A stretch of DNA of 64,000 bases from Methylomonas sp. (GTDB lineage Bacteria > Pseudomonadota > Gammaproteobacteria > Methylococcales > Methylomonadaceae): contig PERU01000017.1 in NCBI GenBank assembly GCA_002928965.1, forward strand, positions 1 through 64,000, in the 5' to 3' direction. Below, piece after piece: positions 24,934 to 34,025 of this stretch. A model generated the notes under the pieces. That model was not told the DNA's origin and made no database searches. It was given only the letters and a program-made list of their open reading frames with translations. Each line of letters begins with the position of its first letter. Position 1 is the stretch's first letter. The translations under genes were made by a program, and so were the position numbers.

Positions 24934-26640
24934 ATGATGGCTGGACCTAAAGACGGCGACAAGCAAAAGCCGCAGAATAGTTTTGCGGACGACTTGGATT
25001 CGATGCTCAATCTCGATGAAACAGCGGAACAGGAAGTAGGCTTTATTGATGATGACGATGATGATGCCATTGACAGGTTATTGGTGGGTAATGCATTTGA
25101 AACTAGTGATGATAGTCAAGTAACTGAAATCGATGATATTGATCAGCTGATTGCAAATGAGATGGAGCAGGATGCCAAGATAGTGTCTGATATTGATGAG
25201 TTTGGCGATGATGTCGACGATTTGATATCGAATATCCAGCTCAATCCCAAACAAGACCGGGTTATTGATGAAGCAGATATGTCGGCGTTGGATGACTTTG
25301 TTGTCGAGAATTCTGAAATCACCAAACTGGAATCGGTTGGCGAAATTGAAGACTTAATAGAAGATAATTTTGCCTTGTCTGAGTTGGTGATTGATTCAGA
25401 TAGTAATAATGATGTATTGGAAACTATGGCTGAAATTGATGAGTTTTCTGACAACCCTGTTCAGACCAATAGCGATAACGCCAACTTTTTGTTGGCGGAT
25501 TTTGATATTTCTGCCGACGATGATTTCGAACCGGACCCCATTGTAAGCGTGGCGGACCCAGCATCAGCATTGGAAGCTGAGTTAGAGCCTGATGCTGATG
25601 TAAATGAGCAATCAGTTGTAGTCGAAGCAAGTACGCCCGATTTTAATCCTGACGAATTGGAAAGCGCGGAGTCAGAACTGCTGGTGGAGTCGGTGTCAGC
25701 GGAGCCGTCAAGCACTCGTATTCAGCCAGAGCCACAAAATATCCAGCCTACAGACAATTACGCGGCTCTTATTGCCGGATTAACCAGTCAGATCCATGAC
25801 TTAACCAAGAAGCACGCTCACCTTTCAAATGAATTGAAGCTTAAAGGCGACAAAGAAGCACTGGGTAACTATGCTGAAACCGTTGAATCTTTGCAGAGTG
25901 AACAAAAGAAAACCAAACGGACAATAGATGCACTGAATAATAAAAAACCGATTTCAGCCTATGTGGCGAATGGCTTGGCGGTTATTGCGTTGATTGTCGG
26001 CGGTAGCCTGGGTTATCAAGGTTTTGTCGCTAAAAACCAAGTTGACCAAGTCGTTGAATACCTGAATAAAATTCAGGCTCAGATCAATGAAGCGCCTGCT
26101 GCGAATGCGGCTGACAATCAACTGCTGCGTAATCAACTGGACGAGTTGTCCCGTGCAAGTAACGTTGCCAGCGATCAGATTGCAGCGTTGACTAAAGCCA
26201 TGCAGGGCGGCGGTGATTCCGGAGTTTCCGATAAACCGAGTGGTGACATAGCTAAACAGCTTACGGAGTTGAGTAACCAGGATATGCAAATGGGAACAAT
26301 TATCGAGTCCCTACAAAATAAAGTTACTGCGCTTGAAAAAGCAAGACCCGTCGCAAAAGTTGAAAAAGTCGAGCCTAAAAAGCCGGCTCCAGTAGCTGTA
26401 GACAATTGGGTAGTGAATCTGGTGGCATTCAAACAAGACTGGTATGCCAAGCGGAAAGCGGAAGAATATGCGTCCAAAGGCGTGCCGGCTCAAGTCATTA
26501 AGAGCGATGCAAAGGGGGAGGTCTGGTATAGATTGAGTGTGGATGGCTTTAAAACACAGTATGAAGCAGCGGCTTATGCAGCCAGAGTGAAAAAATCATT
26601 GAATTTGGATTCTGTTTGGGTCAGTAAAAATAAAAACTGA
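24934..26640 (+). CDS. SPOR-domain membrane protein with long acidic N-terminus
   Basis: About 568 residues, with the start placed at ATG 24934 (ATG 24937 is equally possible). Residues 1-260 are strongly acidic, with a run of six Asp, and are probably disordered and cytoplasmic. A coiled-coil segment at about 280-330 precedes one membrane helix (about 340-358, GLAVIALIVGGSLGYQGF). A second coiled coil follows. A C-terminal SPOR domain (about 490-568, WVVNLVAFKQDWYAKRKAEE) should bind denuded peptidoglycan in the periplasm. SPOR proteins act at the septum or in envelope complexes. The acidic N-terminus is unlike FtsN or DamX and could recruit a basic partner. Confidence 0.82.
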   Translation: MMAGPKDGDKQKPQNSFADDLDSMLNLDETAEQEVGFIDDDDDDAIDRLLVGNAFETSDDSQVTEIDDIDQLIANEMEQDAKIVSDIDEFGDDVDDLISNIQLNPKQDRVIDEADMSALDDFVVENSEITKLESVGEIEDLIEDNFALSELVIDSDSNNDVLETMAEIDEFSDNPVQTNSDNANFLLADFDISADDDFEPDPIVSVADPASALEAELEPDADVNEQSVVVEASTPDFNPDELESAESELLVESVSAEPSSTRIQPEPQNIQPTDNYAALIAGLTSQIHDLTKKHAHLSNELKLKGDKEALGNYAETVESLQSEQKKTKRTIDALNNKKPISAYVANGLAVIALIVGGSLGYQGFVAKNQVDQVVEYLNKIQAQINEAPAANAADNQLLRNQLDELSRASNVASDQIAALTKAMQGGGDSGVSDKPSGDIAKQLTELSNQDMQMGTIIESLQNKVTALEKARPVAKVEKVEPKKPAPVAVDNWVVNLVAFKQDWYAKRKAEEYASKGVPAQVIKSDAKGEVWYRLSVDGFKTQYEAAAYAARVKKSLNLDSVWVSKNKN

Positions 26641-26863
26641 CCGGCAATATCAGGGAAGTGGCCCTGTAATTTGAGGCTTGGAAAGTATGACAATTTTGAC
26701 GTTTGAACTGTCATTTTTGACACAATGGCGCCAAACAAGCGGAATTAAAATTTGAAATCCAGGTGCGCAATTTTTTATGTGATTGATTTCAAAAATAATA
26801 CAGAAAATGGCTTTGTTTATGCGGATTGGTTAATGTAACTAATCAGAAAACAAGGTGAATGCC

Positions 26864-27070
26864 ATGGCTATTTCAAATCAAACCAATGGTGTCTATGTTG
26901 AGCGTTTAGCGTTCATCGAAGGATTAAGTCGGGAGTTTTTGGCTTTGACTGGGCGGGGTGTGTATGTGTTTTTTAATCCACTCGATCTGGATGTGTTGTT
27001 CGATAAATACCTTAGTCTGGGAATGTCGATTAGAGCCTTCGCCAGACAATGTGTCAGAAATCTAACGTAG
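26864..27070 (+). CDS. Hypothetical small protein, 68 residues
   Basis: I do not recognise this family. ATG 26864 has AAGGTG at good spacing, preferred to the GTG at 26855. The protein is basic at the end and mixed hydrophobic (LAFIEGLSREFLALTGRGVY, FNPLDLDVLFDKYLSLGMS). It has a single Cys and no signal peptide. It stands alone, 25 nt before the thiopurine methyltransferase gene, so cotranscription is possible. The 214-nt gap upstream is AT-rich and may hold its promoter. Confidence 0.6.
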   Translation: MAISNQTNGVYVERLAFIEGLSREFLALTGRGVYVFFNPLDLDVLFDKYLSLGMSIRAFARQCVRNLT

Positions 27071-27094
27071 TTTTAATCATTAAGGGACCAAGGT

Positions 27095-27751
27095 ATGGAA
27101 CACGCATTTTGGCATGAGCGTTGGCAGCAAAATCAAATCGGCTTTCATAACGAATCTGTAAACAGTCATTTGCAAAACTTTTGGTCGGCTGTACAAATTG
27201 CTCAAAACAAGCAGGTGCTTGTGCCGTTATGCGGCAAATCTAAAGACATTTTATGGTTGCTAGCCCAGGGTCATGACGTTGTGGCTGTTGAACTGAGTCC
27301 TTTGGCAGTACAGGCATTTTTTGCTGAAAATAATTTACTGCCAAAGATTGCTCAAGCAGAGCATTTTACTCTCAATCAGATTGACGGATTAGCTGTGTAT
27401 TGTGGAGATTTTTTTCAGTTAACCGCAAAGCAGCTTGCCGACTGTGCTGTAGTTTGGGACAGGGCTTCTTTGGTCGCATTACCTATCGACATGCGCTCTG
27501 CCTATGCTCGTCATCTACAGCATCTGCTAACACCCGGCGCACAGATCTTATTGGTGACTTTCGATTATCCGCAAGCGGAAATGGAAGGCCCGCCGTTTTG
27601 TGTGAATGACGGCGAGGTTCGGGCGCTTTATAGTGGTTGGTGCGATATCGAGTTGCTGCACAGTGAAGATATTCTTGATCGTGAACAGCATTTTCGTGAC
27701 CGCGGACTCAGCTACATGCAGGAGCAGGTCTACTTGATAACGGTGCGTTAA
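27095..27751 (+). CDS. tpm: Thiopurine S-methyltransferase family protein
   Basis: The 218-residue protein opens with FWHERWQQNQIGFHNESVN, the typical TPMT start. It has a SAM site around VLVPLCGKSKDILWLLAQGH and the downstream VWDRASLVALPIDMRSAYA. Bacterial TPMT methylates selenium and tellurium compounds and sometimes thiols, giving volatile products. The length matches the bacterial family (about 217). ATTAAGGGACC precedes ATG 27095. Confidence 0.9.
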   Translation: MEHAFWHERWQQNQIGFHNESVNSHLQNFWSAVQIAQNKQVLVPLCGKSKDILWLLAQGHDVVAVELSPLAVQAFFAENNLLPKIAQAEHFTLNQIDGLAVYCGDFFQLTAKQLADCAVVWDRASLVALPIDMRSAYARHLQHLLTPGAQILLVTFDYPQAEMEGPPFCVNDGEVRALYSGWCDIELLHSEDILDREQHFRDRGLSYMQEQVYLITVR

Positions 27752-27756
27752 ACTTT

Positions 27757-28764
27757 TTACTGCCGATAGTATTCTTTATACCAAGTCACAAACCGTTCTA
27801 TGCCTTGCTCAATAGTGGTGTTGGGTTTATAGCCCACGTCACTTACCAAGGCCTCAACATCCGCATAGGTATCGGGGACATCGCCCGGTTGCAAGGGTAA
27901 CAAGTTCTTTTCGGCTGTTTTGCCCAGGAACCGTTCCAACGTTTCAATATAGGCCATCAACTCAACCGGGCTTTGATTGCCAATGTTATACACTCGCCAC
28001 GGTGCTTTGCTGGTGCCTGGGTCTGGATTTGCACCATTCCAATCCGGATTCGGTTGGGCATTGTGGTCCAGGGTTCGAATCACGCCCTCGACGATATCAT
28101 CAATGTAGGTGAAATCCCGACGGTGTTTTCCGTAATTAAAAACGTCTATCTTTTCTCCAGCCAAAATCGCTTTAGTAAACAAAAACAACGCCATATCCGG
28201 TCTGCCCCATGGGCCATACACGGTAAAAAACCGTAAACCGGTGGTAGGTAATTGATATAAATTGCTGTAGGTGTGCGCCATCAGTTCGTTGGCTTTTTTG
28301 GACGCAGCATACAAACTCAAGGGATGATCAACATTGTCATGTACCGAAAACGGCATGGATTCATTGGCGCCATATACCGAACTGCTGGAGGCGTATACCA
28401 AGTGCTCAACTTGATTGTGCCGGCAACCTTCCAGAATGTTAATAAACCCAACAATATTGCTATCAATATAAGCATGCGGATTTTGCAGGGAATAGCGAAC
28501 ACCTGCCTGCGCGGCCAAGTTGACCACTTTTTGGGGTTGGTGTTTTTTAAACACCGCTTCCATACCCTCTCTGTCAGCTATGTCTATCCTGACATCGGTA
28601 AACGCAGCATGATCTTTGATTCTCGCCAATCGATCGACTTTCAGACTGACATCGTAATAGTCATTCAGATTATCGATGCCAATCACTTCATCACCGCGCT
28701 CCAGCAGTCTTAACGCTAAGTGATTGCCAATAAAGCCAGCGGTACCGGTGACCAGAATTTTCAT
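27757..28764 (-). CDS. UDP-glucuronate 4-epimerase-type SDR
   Basis: A 335-residue extended short-chain dehydrogenase/epimerase. The NAD-binding motif [15 protein letters not shown] (7-21) lies at the start and the catalytic Ser-Tyr-Lys triad includes YAASKK (about 152-157). Sequence style ([36 protein letters not shown]) matches CapI/LspL epimerases that convert UDP-glucuronate to UDP-galacturonate. Its neighbour 3 nt upstream is a UDP-sugar 6-dehydrogenase, so the pair likely makes an acidic sugar nucleotide for a capsule or lipopolysaccharide. Confidence 0.88.
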   Translation of the reverse strand: MKILVTGTAGFIGNHLALRLLERGDEVIGIDNLNDYYDVSLKVDRLARIKDHAAFTDVRIDIADREGMEAVFKKHQPQKVVNLAAQAGVRYSLQNPHAYIDSNIVGFINILEGCRHNQVEHLVYASSSSVYGANESMPFSVHDNVDHPLSLYAASKKANELMAHTYSNLYQLPTTGLRFFTVYGPWGRPDMALFLFTKAILAGEKIDVFNYGKHRRDFTYIDDIVEGVIRTLDHNAQPNPDWNGANPDPGTSKAPWRVYNIGNQSPVELMAYIETLERFLGKTAEKNLLPLQPGDVPDTYADVEALVSDVGYKPNTTIEQGIERFVTWYKEYYRQ

Positions 28765-28767
28765 AGC

Positions 28768-30039
28768 TTACAGCCTCGCATCGGTTTGATCGGCAGGGAA
28801 CAGGTATTTCAGATCATAGATAATGGACTGGGCTTTACCCAAGGCGCGAATTTCCTTAATGGGCATTTCTTTGAACTCCTGGTGGGCAACGGCCAATATC
28901 ATGGCGTCGTATTTACCCAGCCCAGGCTGGTTAATGGGGCGGATGGCATATTCTTCGAAAGCTTCATTGCTGTTTACCCATGGATCGTAGACGTCGACGC
29001 TGACGCCATAGGTTTTTAATTCTTCAACAATGTCAACGATGCGCGTGTTACGAATGTCGGGACAGTTTTCTTTGAAAGTCAAACCCATGATCAACACTTT
29101 GGCATCCTGAACGTGGATACGCTTTTTAAGCATTAATTTGATCAATTGGGATACTACGTAGGCTCCCATGCTGTCGTTGATACGACGGCCGGATAGAATC
29201 ACTTCAGGGTTGTAGCCGATGGCTTGCGCCTTGTGAGTCAAATAGTACGGGTCAACACCAATACAATGTCCGCCTACCAAGCCAGGGCGGAAAGGCAGGA
29301 AATTCCATTTGGTGCCGGCAGCCAGTAGGACTTCTTCAGTGTCGATGCCTAGTTTATTGAAAATTAACGCCAGTTCGTTAATCAGGGCGATATTGACATC
29401 GCGTTGAGTGTTTTCGATGACTTTGGCCGCTTCGGCTACTTTGATGCTGCTGGCTTTATGAGTGCCGGCGGTGATGATGCTTTTGTAAAGCTGATCAACC
29501 TGTTCTGCAATCTCAGGTGTTGAACCGGAGGTGACTTTAAGTATGTTGGTTACCCGGTGTTGTTTATCACCTGGGTTAATGCGCTCGGGGCTATAGCCTA
29601 CGTAAAAGTCCTGGTTAAATTTCAATCCGGAAATTTTCTCCAGGATCGGTACGCAAATTTCTTCGGTAGCACCTGGGTAAACAGTGGATTCATAAATCAC
29701 AATATCACCGGATTTTATGACTTTACCCAACAGATCACTGGCTTTTTCCAGCGGGGTTAAGTCCGGTTGCTTATGTTCATTGATGGGCGTTGGCACCGTG
29801 ACAATATAAAAATTGCAACTGGCAATATCATCAATGTTGGCGCTGTATGTGAGATGCGTTGCTTGTGATAGTTCTTCCGTACTGACTTCCAGGGTATGAT
29901 CATTGCCGGATTGCAATTCGCTTATGCGGTGTTTATTGATATCAAAGCCTACGGTAGGGTAATGGCGGCCAAATTCTACTGCCAATGGCAAGCCTACATA
30001 GCCCAAGCCTATCATGCCAATTTTGATGTCATTTAACAT
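28768..30039 (-). CDS. UDP-HexNAc/UDP-sugar 6-dehydrogenase, TviB/WbpO type
   Basis: A 423-residue nucleotide sugar dehydrogenase: NAD site GLGYVG at 11-16, a central helical dimer domain and the catalytic Cys259 in [17 protein letters not shown]-terminal UDP-binding domain has [15 protein letters not shown]. It performs the two-step oxidation of the sugar C6 hydroxyl to a carboxylate. The style fits TviB/VipA and WbpO, which act on UDP-GlcNAc or UDP-GalNAc, rather than simple Ugd. With the epimerase it forms a two-gene module for an acidic surface sugar. Confidence 0.88.
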   Translation of the reverse strand: MLNDIKIGMIGLGYVGLPLAVEFGRHYPTVGFDINKHRISELQSGNDHTLEVSTEELSQATHLTYSANIDDIASCNFYIVTVPTPINEHKQPDLTPLEKASDLLGKVIKSGDIVIYESTVYPGATEEICVPILEKISGLKFNQDFYVGYSPERINPGDKQHRVTNILKVTSGSTPEIAEQVDQLYKSIITAGTHKASSIKVAEAAKVIENTQRDVNIALINELALIFNKLGIDTEEVLLAAGTKWNFLPFRPGLVGGHCIGVDPYYLTHKAQAIGYNPEVILSGRRINDSMGAYVVSQLIKLMLKKRIHVQDAKVLIMGLTFKENCPDIRNTRIVDIVEELKTYGVSVDVYDPWVNSNEAFEEYAIRPINQPGLGKYDAMILAVAHQEFKEMPIKEIRALGKAQSIIYDLKYLFPADQTDARL

Positions 30040-30080
30040 AGCCGTTACTCCTGTTTACTTTGCTTTCAAAAGATTAAAAA

Positions 30081-30698
30081 TTATTTTTTTGCGATGCAAC
30101 CCCAAGCTGCCAGCCAAGCCTGAGATTGGTAACTGTCAGCCGTTTTTGGCAATGAACCATTCAAAACCATCATCAGCGTTTGGTTGATGATGCCAAAAAA
30201 GTAGCAGTAGGCCAGTTGTGAGTCAACCGATCTGATTTCACCTTCTTTAATACCGTTTTGAATAATGCGCTTTATTTTATTATAGGCCGCGGTATCCATT
30301 AAACTAGTCGATTCAGGCAAAAAATCTTCGGTTTTGATAAATAATAAATACTGGATGATCTCCGGCGCATCATCGGTTAACTTAAACAACAAATCCACAA
30401 TTTCGCGTAATTGCTCGGAAGCCTTGCGATTTCGTCGGCGAATATCATCAATGGATATGCTAAAGCTATCCAGAATATTTTCGCGCAGTGTTTCAGCAAT
30501 AGCCTGCTTGGTCTTGAAAAACTGATAAATGCCACTGGTCGTTTTAAGGCCAACAGCGTCTTTTATATCAGTCAAGGACGTGTTGAAATAACCTTTTTGG
30601 GCGAAAAGCTTTAAGGCTGCCTGTAAAACTTCGTCTTGAGTTACGGTTTTGCTGGGAGGCGTTTCTGGTTGTATTTCGATTTCTAATTCTTGTTCCAT
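30081..30698 (-). CDS. TetR-family transcriptional regulator
   Basis: A 205-residue one-component repressor. After an acidic N-terminal tail (EQELEIEIQPETPP) comes the TetR helix-turn-helix at about 22-68, with TSLTDIKDAVGLKTTSGIYQ. The ligand domain is TetR-like but not diagnostic. It lies 41 nt upstream of the UDP-sugar dehydrogenase on the same strand, so it may be cotranscribed with and control the sugar genes. The binding site and ligand are unknown. Confidence 0.82.
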   Translation of the reverse strand: MEQELEIEIQPETPPSKTVTQDEVLQAALKLFAQKGYFNTSLTDIKDAVGLKTTSGIYQFFKTKQAIAETLRENILDSFSISIDDIRRRNRKASEQLREIVDLLFKLTDDAPEIIQYLLFIKTEDFLPESTSLMDTAAYNKIKRIIQNGIKEGEIRSVDSQLAYCYFFGIINQTLMMVLNGSLPKTADSYQSQAWLAAWGCIAKK

Positions 30699-30766
30699 GT
30701 TTTATGTACAGCTTTACCTGCTGTTTTACTCTCTGGTATGTGCAGCATAATTATCTGCAATTATTA

Positions 30767-31327
30767 TTATTCTGTGATGGTGGAAAAAGCGGCCATTAAA
30801 TAATTAGCCATCGACCATAACGTTAAAACCGCTGACAAGTATAACAGCCAGTAGCCCATGTCATTGATGGGCAAGCCAAATAAATCGTCACGGTATAGCA
30901 GCAGACTAATGGCTGCCATTTGCGCGGTGGTCTTCCATTTACCGAGTTGTGATACTTTGACTTTGGCGCGTTGACCGATCTCTGCCATCCATTCGCGCAA
31001 TGACGCAATCGTGATCTCTCTGCCAATAATGACGGCTGCTGGAATTGCCAGATAGGCACTGGCTTCAGCCTGAACTACCAATACCAAGACAAACGCTACC
31101 ATTAGCTTGTCAGCAACCGGGTCCAAAAAAGCCCCAAAAGCAGTTTCCAGATTCATTTTGCGGGCCAAATAGCCGTCAAGCCAATCAGTAAAACCGGCAA
31201 ATAAAAAAATAGCCGTACTGACAAGCCGGCTATATTCCCACGGCCAGTAAAACACCATCGCCAGTAAAGGGATCATGGCGATGCGGAGTAATGTCAGGTA
31301 TGTGGGTAAATTAAATTTAACTGCCAT
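30767..31327 (-). CDS. pgsA: CDP-diacylglycerol-glycerol-3-phosphate 3-phosphatidyltransferase
   Basis: Makes phosphatidylglycerol phosphate, the committed step to PG and cardiolipin, in the inner membrane. The full CDP-alcohol phosphotransferase motif D-G-x2-A-R-x8-G-x3-D-x3-D is present (DGYLAR, then GAFLDPVADK). The 186 residues include several hydrophobic helices. The start overlaps the uvrC end by 11 nt, the classic uvrC-pgsA pairing. Confidence 0.94.
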   Translation of the reverse strand: MAVKFNLPTYLTLLRIAMIPLLAMVFYWPWEYSRLVSTAIFLFAGFTDWLDGYLARKMNLETAFGAFLDPVADKLMVAFVLVLVVQAEASAYLAIPAAVIIGREITIASLREWMAEIGQRAKVKVSQLGKWKTTAQMAAISLLLYRDDLFGLPINDMGYWLLYLSAVLTLWSMANYLMAAFSTITE

Positions 31328-33158
31328 CTTGAAGGTGAAAAGTGTCGTATATTCGTTGCGCTAATTGCCTGCTAATACCTTCGATAGTGGCTAAAGCATC
31401 CACGCCGGCACTGGACACACCTTGCAGACCGCCAAACTGTTTCAGCAAAAGCTGGCGTCGTTTGGGGCCAAGACCCACGATGTCTTCCAGAGCAGACTGT
31501 TTTTTTGCTTTGCCGCGGCGTAGTCGATGTCCGGTAATGGCAAATCGATGCGCTTCATCCCGAATATGCTGAATCAGTAACAATGCACTTGCGCCAGGTG
31601 TGACATCAAGCGGTTGTTCCTGATCCGGCAAAATAATTTTCTCCATGCCCGCTTTACGGTCAGGTCCTTTGGAAACGCCGACTATCATAACATTGTTTAT
31701 CTTTAATTCTGCCAATGCCTTTTGTGCGGCTGCGACCTGACCTTTACCGCCGTCGATCAGCAAAATATCCGGTGCTGGATGTTCTCCTTGTTGTTGGCGT
31801 TTGAAGCGGCGTAATACCGCTTGGTGAATGGCAGCATAATCATCGCCACCGGTTACGCCTTCTATATTAAACCGTCGATAATCGGATTTAACCGGGCCAT
31901 CTCGGTCAAACACAACGCAAGAGGCCACGGTTTGTTCGCCCTGAGTGTGGCTAATATCAAAGCATTCCAACCGGTTTGGCGTCTGCGGACAATTGAATTC
32001 CTGCTGTAAATTCATAAATCGCGCATACAGGCCTTGTTTGTCCGCCAGTTTGGCTGTCAAAGCACTTTCAGCATTGGTGATGCCCATTTGCAGCCATTTT
32101 TGGCGTTCCCCGCGCACATTGTGGCTAATGATTACAGCATGTTTGGCTTGGCTGCTTAATACCTCAATTAATAGCGGAGCTTCAGGTGGCGGGTGGCTGA
32201 CAATCAGTTCATGTGGGACAGTTTTATCCAGATAATATTGGCTGATGAAGGCCTGTAAAATCAGGCCGGAATCATTGTCATTACCCATCTTTGGGAAAAA
32301 TTGCCGGTTGCCCAGATTTTGTCCGTTACGAATAAAAAATACTTGTACACAGGCCAGATCGGCTTTGGCTGCGCAGGCAATAATATCCACATCGCCTTTT
32401 TCGCCTTCCACACAATGTTTTTCCAATACCGCGCGCAGGCGTTGGATTTGATCCCTATATACAGCCGCCTGCTCAAACTCCAGTTTTTCGGCAGCAGTTT
32501 CCATTTTACCAACCAATTGATCGATCAACTGTCCACCTTGGCCTTCCAGAAACAAGATAGTGTTTTCGACATCGGTTTGATAATCGGTTTTGCTGATCAG
32601 GCCGACACAAGGTGCTGTGCAGCGTTCGATTTGATGTTGTAAACAAGGACGAGAGCGGGCATTGAAATACGAGTCCTCACATTGGCGTACCGGAAAGATT
32701 TTTTGCAGCAGTTTTAGGGTTTCCTTAACTGCGCTGGCGCTAGGGTAGGGGCCGAAATATCGGCCTTTGCGCTTTTTGGCGCCGCGGTGATATGACAATT
32801 GCGGAAAATCGTGAAAACTGGAGATAAACACATATGGATAGCTTTTGTCATCACGCAGGCTGATGTTGTATCGCGGGCGGTGGCGCTTGATCAACTGGCT
32901 TTCAAGCAAAAGTGCTTCGCCTTCAGTGTGCGTGACAGTTACTTCGATGGTTGCGACTTTGGCTATCATTGCTACCTGTTTGGCTGAGGCAGCAGTGCTT
33001 CTAAAATAACTGGAAACCCGGTTTTTCAGGTTTTTGGCTTTGCCGATATAAATAATCTCACCCTTGGTATCCAGCATTTTGTATATGCCGGGCCGTTGGG
33101 TGAGGGTCTTTAAAAAAGCTTTGCTGTCAAAGTCTTTAATTTCGGCAGTATCGTTCAC
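31317..33158 (-). CDS. uvrC: Excinuclease ABC subunit C
   Basis: UvrC cuts both sides of the lesion in nucleotide excision repair. The 613 residues show the GIY-YIG nuclease domain (RPGIYKMLDTKGEIIYIGKA, about 18-37) and an in-phase Cys cluster region (CxxxCxxC-like near 155-175). They also show a UVR motif (EKLEFEQAAVYRDQIQRL), an RNase H-like C-terminal nuclease (ECFDISH, DGGKGQ) and a terminal double helix-hairpin-helix (GLGPKRRQLLL). It overlaps the glycosylase gene by 4 nt. Confidence 0.96.
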   Translation of the reverse strand: MNDTAEIKDFDSKAFLKTLTQRPGIYKMLDTKGEIIYIGKAKNLKNRVSSYFRSTAASAKQVAMIAKVATIEVTVTHTEGEALLLESQLIKRHRPRYNISLRDDKSYPYVFISSFHDFPQLSYHRGAKKRKGRYFGPYPSASAVKETLKLLQKIFPVRQCEDSYFNARSRPCLQHQIERCTAPCVGLISKTDYQTDVENTILFLEGQGGQLIDQLVGKMETAAEKLEFEQAAVYRDQIQRLRAVLEKHCVEGEKGDVDIIACAAKADLACVQVFFIRNGQNLGNRQFFPKMGNDNDSGLILQAFISQYYLDKTVPHELIVSHPPPEAPLLIEVLSSQAKHAVIISHNVRGERQKWLQMGITNAESALTAKLADKQGLYARFMNLQQEFNCPQTPNRLECFDISHTQGEQTVASCVVFDRDGPVKSDYRRFNIEGVTGGDDYAAIHQAVLRRFKRQQQGEHPAPDILLIDGGKGQVAAAQKALAELKINNVMIVGVSKGPDRKAGMEKIILPDQEQPLDVTPGASALLLIQHIRDEAHRFAITGHRLRRGKAKKQSALEDIVGLGPKRRQLLLKQFGGLQGVSSAGVDALATIEGISRQLAQRIYDTFHLQDGS

Positions 33159-33802
33159 GGCTGTTGAGCGAGTATTGTCTGGATATTGGCAAATACCGCC
33201 GACAGCATGTTCATGTTCAGCCGTTTGGTTTGTACGTTATAGCGACTGCAATGATAGGAACTGATCAACGAATTGCCATCGGGTAAATCAAAAATCTGCT
33301 GATGAGCAAATTTTGCTGCATTGGCCTTTAAGCCATAGGCTCGCAATACGGAGTGGTGAGCGATGCTCCCCAATGCCAGTATTACTGCATTTTTGGGCAA
33401 GGTTTTGATTTCTGCAGCCAAATAGCTATTGCATTGCTTGATTTCATCGCCGGTAGGTTTATTTTGCGGAGGCAGGCATTTCACAGCATTAGTGATGCGA
33501 CAATTGCTTAATTGCAGGCCGTCAGCTAAATGGCTGGATTCAAGTTGATTGCTAAAGCCAAAATCGTATAAAGCCTGATACAGCAGTAGGCCGGCGTAAT
33601 CGCCGGTGAATGGTCGACCGGTAGCATTAGCGCCGTGCATGCCGGGAGCTAATCCGACAATTAACAATTGCGCATTTGGGTCGCCAAATGGAGCCACCGG
33701 CAAAGCATGATAGTCGGGGTGCTTTTGTTTGACATCACAAAGAAACTCCGCCAAACGCGGACATGCTTTGCACTCTAGATTAAAGTAGGTCGTATGATTC
33801 AT
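33155..33802 (-). CDS. Uracil-DNA glycosylase, family 5 (UdgB-like)
   Basis: Start placed at the ATG at 33802 (MNHTTYFNLECKACPRLAEF), since the 25 residues before it look random. This gives 215 residues. An iron-sulfur cluster is indicated by Cys11 and Cys14 (ECKACP) with later Cys residues. The active-site motif GLAPGMHGANATGRPFTGD is characteristic of family 5 glycosylases, and SYHCSRYN is the second motif. It would remove uracil and perhaps hypoxanthine or other deaminated bases. Family 5 lacks the polar water-activating residue of Ung. It is coupled to uvrC by an ATGA overlap, making a repair unit. Confidence 0.85.
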   Translation of the reverse strand: MNHTTYFNLECKACPRLAEFLCDVKQKHPDYHALPVAPFGDPNAQLLIVGLAPGMHGANATGRPFTGDYAGLLLYQALYDFGFSNQLESSHLADGLQLSNCRITNAVKCLPPQNKPTGDEIKQCNSYLAAEIKTLPKNAVILALGSIAHHSVLRAYGLKANAAKFAHQQIFDLPDGNSLISSYHCSRYNVQTKRLNMNMLSAVFANIQTILAQQP

Positions 33803-34025
33803 GATGCCTGGGCTGTTTATAAACGTAGCGATTTTACCTGACACTACCAGTTTGTGGGGTATCAGCTGAAGAGCCATTGATCAATTTGGATTTTTTAACC
33901 GACAACAATGCCAGTGTAAATTTTTAGCTGAATTGTTCAAACTTCCAGGCTTAACGTAAGCGTTAGCAGGTAGGGCTATTTAAAATACTCACCAGTATTT
34001 CGCTTATTTAAAGGTTCCGTTGGAA

